In this document: in pieces, positions 59,287-64,000 of the stretch
How positions within the stretch are numbered: the first letter of the stretch is position 1
Layout of the letters: each line of letters starts with the position of its first letter
Source of the DNA: Haematobia irritans
Lineage: Eukaryota; Arthropoda; Insecta; Diptera; Muscidae
Direction: 5' to 3'
Length of the DNA: 64,000 nucleotides
Assembly (NCBI RefSeq): GCF_050003625.1
Contig: NC_134399.1
Span: forward strand, 222,450,975-222,514,974
The notes under the pieces: generated by a model
What the model was told of the DNA's origin: nothing
The model's input: the letters and a program-made list of their open reading frames with translations, nothing else
The model's database searches: none
Made by a program: the position numbers and the translations under genes

Positions 59287-60471
59287 TTCGTTTAAGTGCT
59301 TCTGATGTTTTCTAAGCCACTGTGCATTTCTATTAAATTTCAAATGTTTCAAAATGATGCTCGTATAATTCTGATTATGACACCAGCCAACAAGAGGATG
59401 GAACAAAGAGCCATCATTTTTCGCCCAAGGACTTCCTAAGGCATAGAAGAGCAGAAGGAGATTGGAGGCAGAAAATATTAGACTCTTGGGTTGTTTAGAT
59501 TTTCACGAGGCCACCACACCCCAAGCAAGCCCCCATAAACTGAATACTTACACGACTATCATCAATACTACAACAATAATAATAATAATGATAATAACAA
59601 GAACTTGACAAAAGAACAAGAAGTGTAATAAAACAAAAGCTTTTCCTTTGCTGTAGATAACAAACAAAACTTTGTTTCGCAAAATTCATTTCTTTACATC
59701 TCCATCAACTCCCGGAATGGCTACATTTTGCCCCCCCCTCCCCCACTCATAATTCTTGTGATGCCACCAATGGAAAGTAATGATGTTATCAGCACATTTT
59801 TGTGTTTTCCTTTAGGATATTCTTTGGCCAATATTTCTCAAGCCATGCCAACGCATGAAGGAAGCTGTACCCACATAAGTTCCCCTGACGTTTACATATG
59901 TATTGACTTTGTGCAATGCCTCAAGGATCACATTTCCTTTTCCAATATTCATATTGTGGTTTTATTTCATTTCGATATCTCGAAGAAATCTTCCCTTCCA
60001 TTGGTTACGCCAGGACATAGAGACGTTTCATTGTTCAATGATTTTTATTAGCTGCCAACATGAGGCAAGAACAGAGAGGATGGGGGGAGTTTACTGCTGT
60101 TGGCGGTTAGTTTTCTTGCGGGTGTATTCGGCAATCTTGGGCAATGTCTAATGATAGTTTTCTAATGGCTTTTTTTTGTGTGCGGTCGGACCACATGCCG
60201 ATCGTATCAATGATATGGAATTATGGTCTTTTCTTATCGGCCACCGTAATAGAAATGTTAACTCCAAAGTGAAGGGAATGCTGATATAAAAGATTCCGAG
60301 AATTGGTTGCTAAATCTTGAAGTGAATCATTTTTCATTTTGAAAAATAGAGAATTGTAATTTTTGGGGGCATTCATAGAGAAATTCTGTAAGGTCCTAAC
60401 TGGAATATGAGTAGATTAGCAGAATGATAGATATATCCTTAGAACGGTTAGCTAAGTTTTAGTATAAGGTT
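59287..60471. other. Unique DNA without recognised gene
   Basis: An (AAT)n-type run lies near 59573-59596 and C-rich runs near 59731-59744. Frames at 59728-60151 show no domain. Nothing convincing. Confidence 0.45.
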
Positions 60472-60526
60472 AGCTTCATGAAAATGAGGGTTAATACTAC
60501 ATTAACCCTCATTTTCATTGAAATTA
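60472..60526. repeat. Hairpin of CTCATTTTCAT repeats
   Basis: TTCATGAAAATGAGGGTTAA and its complement face each other around a few bases. The sequence is related to the ends of the repeats at 30090-30616, so it is probably two abutting ends of that MITE family. Confidence 0.75.
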
Positions 60527-60643
60527 GTGCTTGAATGTAAAAAAATCGTATTTTCAATACATAATGTTGTCCAACGAAAATTTTGCGATTCCGGATTTCT
60601 GTATATGGGAATCGGAATATTTAAACGATTTGAACACTTAGTT

Positions 60644-60723
60644 TCCAACTTCAACAACTATGATACCACAATGGACTGAAGCCTAAAATAACGGGCTGTT
60701 ACTATGCTAAACCTAACCTAAAG
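60644..60723 (+). mobile_element. SINE 3'-tail fragment
   Basis: ATGATACCACAATGGACTGA and TAACGGGCTGTTACTATGC..CCTAACC match the tail of the SINE at 53803-54140. Only the tail is present. Confidence 0.7.
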
Positions 60724-60753
60724 TAACCTGAACTTAATCAGAGAAAAAAAAAA

Positions 60754-60945
60754 AACAAGTATATACGGTCGTAAGTTCGGCCAGGCCGAAGCTTATGTAC
60801 CCTCCACCATGGATTGCGTAGAAACTTCTACTGAAAACTGTCATCCACAATCGAATTACTTGGGTTGCGGTAACAATTGCCGATGGCAAGGTATCTTAAA
60901 ACTTCTTAACACCGTAATATATACCACATAGTCCATACGTGGTAT
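60754..60945 (+). mobile_element. DINE-like family 3, end fragment (plus orientation)
   Basis: CAAGTATATACGGTCGTAAG, a TTCGGCCAGGCCGAA palindrome and CCTCCACCATGGATTGCG match the end of 57658-59286 in inverse orientation. Truncated after about 190 bp. Confidence 0.75.
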
Positions 60946-60984
60946 ATATTAAACTAAAAAAGACCGATTAAATACGTATATAAT

Positions 60985-61256
60985 TAAGTTTAAAGTTTCT
61001 ATAGAAATAAAATTATGACAAAATAACATTTTGATAACATTTTCTATAGAAGTAAAATTTGGGAAAAAAATTTCTATAGAAATAAAATTTGGATAAAATT
61101 TTCTATAGAAATAAAATTTTCTATAGAAATAAAATTTTGACAACATTTTCTATAGAAATAAAATTTTTACAAAATTTTCTATAGAAATAACATTTTGACA
61201 ATGTTTTCTATAAAAATAAAATTTTGGTAGATTATTTTTGGCTCGAGCGGCAACCA
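60985..61256. repeat. Short 29-bp array, minus orientation
   Basis: About eight monomers run in reverse orientation and end in TTGGTAGATTATTTTTGGC and GCGGCAACCATG, the inverse of the left border of the big array (2105-2140). A LINE fragment begins directly after. Confidence 0.8.
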
Positions 61257-61289
61257 TGATTATGAACCGATAGGGACCAATTTTCACCA

Positions 61290-62897
61290 TCAACCGACCC
61301 TCCGATTTCATAACCTCTGAACGCCGGACGTTTATTAATCAAAAGAAAGCCAACTGGGAAGGCTTCAGAGAATACACCGACCGCCGCTTCAGTGAGCGTC
61401 CGTCCCCTTCTCATGTTTATGTTGCCCAGGGGGCGTTCCGGGACATCATCAACGCAGCAGCCGCTCGCTTCATATCCGCTGGTCGAATTGCCAAAGTGAG
61501 GCCCAACTTCCCAGCCGAAGCGGCGGGACTCGCAGACGAGCGTGATGAACGCCGTCGTGCTAACCCTGCTGATCCTAGAATCAGAGAACTAAATCTAGAG
61601 ATTAGTAAGACAGTCGACGAGCACAAGCGGAACACTTGGTTAGAGCACCTGAAGCAATGTAACTTAGGCACAGGGACTGGTAAATTGTGGTCAACAGTTA
61701 GAGCCCGAACCCCGCTACAAGGGATGATGGGATTTCAGTCACATTTGGCGACGTGACTGTGACTAATCCGAAGAGATGCGCCAAATACTTCAACCGACAG
61801 TTTGTCGAGCATCCCGAGAGTGATAGAGCGAAAAGGAGAGCCACACGTCGCATACGTGGTCTCCGAGCCGACGACACACCACAATTTACTGCAGCCGAAG
61901 TTACCAGTGTCATAAACAGCGCGAAACCATCTAAGGCGCTGGGCCCCGACGGAATCAATGCTAATGTTGAAGCATCTGGGAATACTGGGAGTTGAGTACC
62001 TGACCAGACTCCTCAATTTGTCCTTAGAATCACTCATTATACCCGATGTCTTCAAGATGGGAAGGGTGATTCCACTACTGAAACCAGGCAAATATCCCTT
62101 CCCTCGCCAGTAGCCAAGACACTTGAGGCACTACTCCTCCCTAACCTTGTGGAGAATTTTCCAGCTGCCCACCATCAACATGGATTCCGTTAGGTACACA
62201 GTACGACGACAGCCTTACATGCAATTTCGACACATATCAATAAGGGACTTAATCGGCCCAGGCCGTGTCATAGGACGGTCCTCGTGGCGCTTGACCTATC
62301 GAAAGCATTCGATACGGTCAACCATGCCACATTATTTGAGGACATCGAGAATACGTCCCTACCGGCAGGAGTGAAACGTTGGGTGCTGAATTATATGTGT
62401 GGACGCCAGTCGTACATGGAATTCAGGGACAAAAAGTCAAAACCCCGTAGAGTTAAACAGGGAGTTCCCCAAGGTGGGGTGATATCTCCGGCACTGTTTA
62501 ACCTCTACCTGTCCTCGATTCCACGCCCACCTGACGGAGTCGAGATTGTATCATATGCGGATGACTGTACAATCTTGTCATCTAGGCCCAATGTTGATGA
62601 CATCTGCGATCGTTTAAATGTCTACTTAGCTAATCTTACCAGTTATTTCACTGCGAGAAACTTGAGGATATCCCCCACCAAATCCTCAGCCACACTATTC
62701 ACTACATGGACGGCAGAAGTGCGCAGGCAGTTGCATATTAGTGTCGATGGCGAAATGATTCCGACCACAAATTACTCAAAGATTCTTGGGGTCACATTCG
62801 ACAGCCTTTTCAGGCCGTCTGCCCATGCCACTGCAATTTGTAATAAGCTCCGTGGTAGAAACAAGGTCCTCAAGTCACTTGCCGGCAGTACTTGGGG
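61290..62897 (+). pseudogene. Jockey-like LINE ORF2 fragment (reverse transcriptase), broken
   Basis: A non-LTR retrotransposon copies its RNA into a nicked target with this enzyme. The N-terminal part here follows ANWEGFREYT and includes RPNFPAEAAGLADERDERRR; frame changes lie near 61735 and 61980. A block around 62095 has lost the region before SPVAKTLEALLL. The polymerase part is open from 62284: D4 and D10 of ALDLSKAFDTVNH, GVPQGG at 60-65, and catalytic YADD at 91-94. It ends at LKSLAGSTWG, where another LINE begins. The endonuclease domain is missing at the left. It is inactive. The jockey-type clade assignment is from recognition of the family pattern. Confidence 0.85.
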
Positions 62898-62899
62898 TG

Positions 62900-64000
62900 C
62901 GTATTTCAGCCACACTAGGGCAAGCAAACATACAAAGGTATGTGAACAGAGGCACTCCCCAAGGAGGAGTTCTATCACCTCTTCTTTGGAATGTTGCTAT
63001 AAACAACCTTCTGGTTTCTCTAGAAAAAGAAAGGATAAAAGTGGTGGCATACGCAGATGATGTGGCGCTAGCAGTCAGGGGAAAATTCCCATCCACAATC
63101 AGAGATATTATACAGAGAGCTCTCCGGATGACTGAGAAATGGGCGAAAGATAATGGTCTTGGTGTAAATCCAGCAAAGACCGAAATAGTCATGTACTGCA
63201 AAGATCGCAAAACTCCCACGGTTAGGCCCATTTCCTTAGGGGGTACTGAAATTCCCTTTGGTGAGTGTGCAAAATACCTTGGCGTTATTTTGGACAGGAA
63301 GCTGAATTTTAGGCTTAATATTGAAGAGAGGGCGAGAAAAGCCACGGTAGCTTTGTACTCGTGCAAAAAGGCAATAGGGAAAAAGTGGGGACTAAGACCA
63401 AAAATTGTGCATTGGCTATACACGGCAGTGGTTAGACCTATAATGCTCTATGGTGTTGTAGTCTGGTGGCCGGCACTTCAGAAACCGACTTGTTTAGATA
63501 AAGTTCAGCGTATGGCGAGCTTATGTATCTCAGGCGCATTTAGTAAGACAGGAACAGACTCCCTTAATGTCATGCTACATCTATTGCCTTTAGACATTTT
63601 GGCCAAACAGTCAGCTGCAACAAAGGCTGTGCGGTTGCGCGAGCTATCGCTGTGGTCGGAAAAAATGTACGGTCATAGTTCGGTCCTCAAAGTAATGCCA
63701 GATGTGCCTAATGTAGTGGATTACACCCTGGCAAAACCACTTTTCGACAAAAAGTTTGAAACTCTAATTCCCAACAGTGAGGCGTGGTGTACACAGACCC
63801 CGGGGAATAAAAGATATATAGATTTCTATACTGATGGCTCCAAATTGAATGGACAAGTGGGGTTCGGAGTATATTCTAAAGATCTGGAAATTCGAATAGC
63901 GAAAAGATTACCTAATCACTGTAGTGTTTTTCAGGCTGAAATATTGGCAATAAGAGAGGTGGTGAATTGGCTGAGAAGTAATGTTCCAACAAATATTGGC
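62900..64000 (+). CDS. Second LINE ORF2 (RT plus RNase H), open, cut by both borders
   Basis: From about 62903 to the window end one frame has no stop. It reads RGTPQGGVLSPLLWN, then the catalytic YADDV, then the RT thumb (ECAKYLGVILDRKLNF, LRPKIVHWLYTAVVRP). An RNase H-like segment follows, with YTDGSK (Asp) and VFQAEILAIRE (Glu), reaching SNVPTNIG at 64000. The N-terminal half of the RT and any endonuclease are absent, so it is 5'-truncated and abuts the jockey-like fragment at about 62898. RT plus RNase H suggests an I/Loa/R1-type element. The ORF is intact as far as visible and continues beyond the window. Confidence 0.85.

Noticed and set aside
61417..63423. Minus-strand frames of 84-182 codons across the LINEs, including 62875-63423
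   Set aside because: The plus strand carries clear reverse transcriptase motifs in the same interval; the antisense frames have none.

Overview
The window is AT-rich, intron-containing, transposon-dense DNA that looks like a calyptrate (muscid-type) fly. The evidence is a fly LIM-only gene (Beadex/dLMO), a Himar1-like irritans-subfamily mariner, elements with a Drosophila mini-me/DINE-1-like core, and tRNA-derived SINEs. I recognise one host protein gene and three tRNA genes. Most of the rest is mobile or repetitive DNA.

Layout. 1-9060: a terminal hairpin, one MITE, and a large array of a 29-bp dyad-rich monomer (about 2190-9010) split by a 2.1-kb TA-flanked element. 9060-17558: sparse unique DNA with a pogo-like remnant, two tRNA-Pro(CGG) genes, one tRNA-Thr(CGT) gene and a mini-me-like element. 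17559-33185: three coding exons of Bx (17559-17872, 17957-18082, 32873-33185) that join to 250 codons with two complete LIM domains. The last intron (14.8 kb) holds a dead mariner, a dead Tc1-like element, and many MITEs. 33186-40500: 3' UTR/downstream DNA with a miR-9-type seed site, hAT MITEs and a SINE broken by other elements. 40500-51900: more 29-bp arrays, a (TA)n run and DINE-like elements. 51906-56974: a nested element family with CCCGTGTAAAAATT ends, carrying a SINE and a second, nearly identical mini-me-like copy. 57118-61256: further DINE-like elements, MITEs and array fragments. 61290-64000: a broken jockey-like LINE joined to a second, still open LINE with reverse transcriptase and RNase H motifs that runs off the window.

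Main observations. (a) The 29-bp monomer is a minisatellite carried inside at least two target-site-duplication-proven hAT-type MITEs and also expanded into multi-kb higher-order arrays. (b) Five class II elements sit within 32 bp of reconstructed ancestral sequence at 23.2-25.6 kb, each with its own 7-8 bp duplication. (c) Two mini-me-like copies appear to differ mainly by 5 versus 7 GTCT units. (d) Several insertions can be removed on paper to give a clean empty site, so their relative ages can be ordered.
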